Shown in pieces: positions 22,901 through 23,174 of a stretch of 23,174 bases of DNA. Position 1 is the first letter of the stretch, and the number at the start of each line of letters is the position of its first letter. The stretch is taken from NCBI GenBank assembly GCA_026398575.1, contig JAPLSP010000471.1, positions 1 to 23,174 on the forward strand. The letters are read 5' to 3'. The DNA comes from Candidatus Sumerlaeota bacterium (GTDB lineage Bacteria > Sumerlaeota > Sumerlaeia > JADFCT01). Under the pieces are notes generated by a model, which saw nothing but the letters and a program-made list of their open reading frames with translations, was not told the DNA's origin and searched no databases. The position numbers were made by a program, and so were the translations under genes.

Positions 22901-23174
22901 ATGGAATAATATCCGGGTGAGTGAAGTTCATGCAATATACAATACATCTCGACTCAACCATAAACTCGCCGTCGCTGGCGTTTTCTGGGGGATTACCATA
23001 AACATAGTTACTCGCCATTAAATCAATTGAATAAATCTCTGGCTCACTAACAGTATCTGCGCCGTACCATTCAATAGTCCAATATGGCTCCCCGCCTTCA
23101 TAGTCAACTATGTGGTATAAACCATCACTTTCATATCGCATATCCATGTCAATTCCAGTATTCATCCCCTCTTC
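19911..23174 (-). CDS. Very large Cys-rich exported-type protein with transglutaminase-like C-terminal domain (5' end outside window)
   Basis: At least 1087 residues; the frame is open to the window edge. The ATG at 23165 has no properly spaced ribosome site or signal peptide, so the real start is probably upstream. Positions below count from that Met. Residues ~1-780 are Thr/Ser/Asn-rich beta-strand sequence with many Cys, resembling Ig-like or adhesin segments (e.g. VSATIEGSTAEAD). From ~830 a papain/transglutaminase-like fold is suggested: GDGSCRTWAQL (Cys870), FFNHYVC (His1005) and IYDPSYG (Asp1025) give a Cys-His-Asp order. Between Cys and His lie two GAD-type motifs, TGADNVCDSVATGDDVPV and PGADGILDSVTSGND, seen in PVC surface proteins. 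Likely outside the cytoplasm; peptidase, crosslinking or purely structural roles are possible. Confidence 0.65.
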   Translation of the reverse strand, partial: EEGMNTGIDMDMRYESDGLYHIVDYEGGEPYWTIEWYGADTVSEPEIYSIDLMASNYVYGNPPENASDGEFMVESRCIVYCMNFTHPDIIPCGEITTSTWPRLGCQLTPYVKIPGFKRLTLTLTDQRNYSGYCRKWVSDLPKISARWDGKLYQYDANGNAINPSDNYVYTQYFDIQMNARVEWTTTSASGFKCWETSENIFTAPMVWADISPYWDGDKCTTLVTMRVNDTQDIYLQVYPGDDTSDTVTLETSQPSSSCLTLKDNYNNEIIPPTSWTVSQLPGHLTATAKGLTCSTGELLTLTYHHLDVVRTDALAVRIAPNDYWVADPAPTSTGVTLEVNGVMTDVTSLTNYFAYSPAATTLDDYGNFSASPISDFDSRFTWNMSSWDWDLIPYEDTSWNLAAFQDCATTSPGNYGAKALYNDGDTGPWGADSATNDTPLNAIERICTASIIAAQITPPIGYLALNTTHTFASNILPALQRTAGQWFTWTRGTNPDTLRFIVNGQEVTSAVLEGSDLTSVTVITTSSGAASISLNYRSPYDDLGRQVECTTSIAFTAFSVAFFLPPENSVFWKGQSVLWRARVSPEDITTSIIQYQFTCTSVTILSECFNGNYREMVGEPTSTGTVNVKVSATIEGSTAEADRATSVGGEVNLKRITFTGPIHSILADNGTTSYSGPHWVDNSNPLNGTASDAGDSSQPVCYTRNTTMSAEIDIELSCTAGLSFSTLLIKGEGPDGLDFPPTTITASGTTFSIPIECAKPFQDWINFYNPMSIAWSYSPDGGKLWNSVCSSDHRVYITFYDPSGPGPLYETPLWIGCKNCIGDTTTASIVEHIWAEFPGLNVHRIDGTQMTYWYNNPTNQDIGDLLQYGDGSCRTWAQLQHWCMKSQGLKSISQVWELVPDDTVNTSAAVILVKNWGFDRHIRTGADNVCDSVATGDDVPVIPSGTNSLCILPGADGILDSVTSGNDIYQDGLYAGSLYPYEIMCDAQDTTGVPAHGNINPPAGFFNHYVCRITTNGPDPSNPGVIYDPSYGIGPFEGSSPSIQELNHENAACDGIACSYVGSYGHRRCKKNEPAKELQYSRKPSAE

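Overview
The window most resembles the chromosome of an environmental bacterium of the Planctomycetota-Verrucomicrobiota-Lentisphaerota (PVC) group. This is inferred from gene types: a HzsA-related propeller/cytochrome c protein, a beta-lactamase-like hydrolase fused to a NamZ (DUF1343) muramidase, a RAYT with the VGDW...TGRP tail, and a huge secreted protein with GADxxxDSxxxGDD-type motifs. The exact phylum cannot be settled by reading alone. The housekeeping blocks are GC-rich. The stretches at about 7.5-10.4 kb and 18.8-23.2 kb are visibly AT-richer and look acquired.

Layout. 1-278: C-terminal end of a RAYT (REP-associated tyrosine transposase) cut by the window edge. 311-3562: two minus-strand genes, an exported LTxxQ-type protein and an exported triheme-type HzsA-related protein. 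3625-4030: non-coding zone with a composite inverted repeat built from three REP-like hairpins and a tandem CCTGTCCCC repeat. 4210-6636: Tat/lipoprotein serine hydrolase-NamZ fusion whose last codons lie in a dispersed repeat. 6674-7122: hicB-hicA toxin-antitoxin pair (minus). 7239-7457: remnant of a YhcG/DUF1016 nuclease. 7743-12058: three minus-strand genes in series, namely a frameshifted DNA methyltransferase-PD-(D/E)XK endonuclease fusion, a TIGR04255-like protein and a ComEC-type metallo-beta-lactamase protein. This is the best candidate here for an undescribed defence-type module. 12259-12600: remnant of an alpha/beta hydrolase. 12627-14495: a complete IS4-family element with perfect 18-bp inverted repeats, an 11-bp target duplication, a transposase, a divergent passenger gene and a compact divergent promoter/operator. 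14627-14725: palindromic repeat related to the one at 6610. 14875-16596: pilB/gspE-type ATPase (minus). 16841-18230: a small CPxC/coiled-coil protein and a beta-hydroxyacid dehydrogenase, separated by five 25-bp tandem units. 18233-18310: tRNA-Pro(CGG). 18484-18705: a second RAYT C-terminal remnant. 18824-23174: two co-transcribed exported proteins of unknown role, the upstream one very large with a transglutaminase-like C-terminus.

The unifying theme is a repeat family. Both RAYT remnants end in a tail reading roughly TTTAATnACCTGTCCCC. Orphan copies of this tail lie at about 3990, 7441, 7628 and 12601; the IS4 element inserted into the last of these and duplicated part of it, giving the copy at 14496. 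They border the toxin-antitoxin, restriction and MBL genes and several gene fragments. The region therefore reads as a turnover hotspot in which RAYT/REP-type repeats sit at the junctions of acquired and decaying genes.
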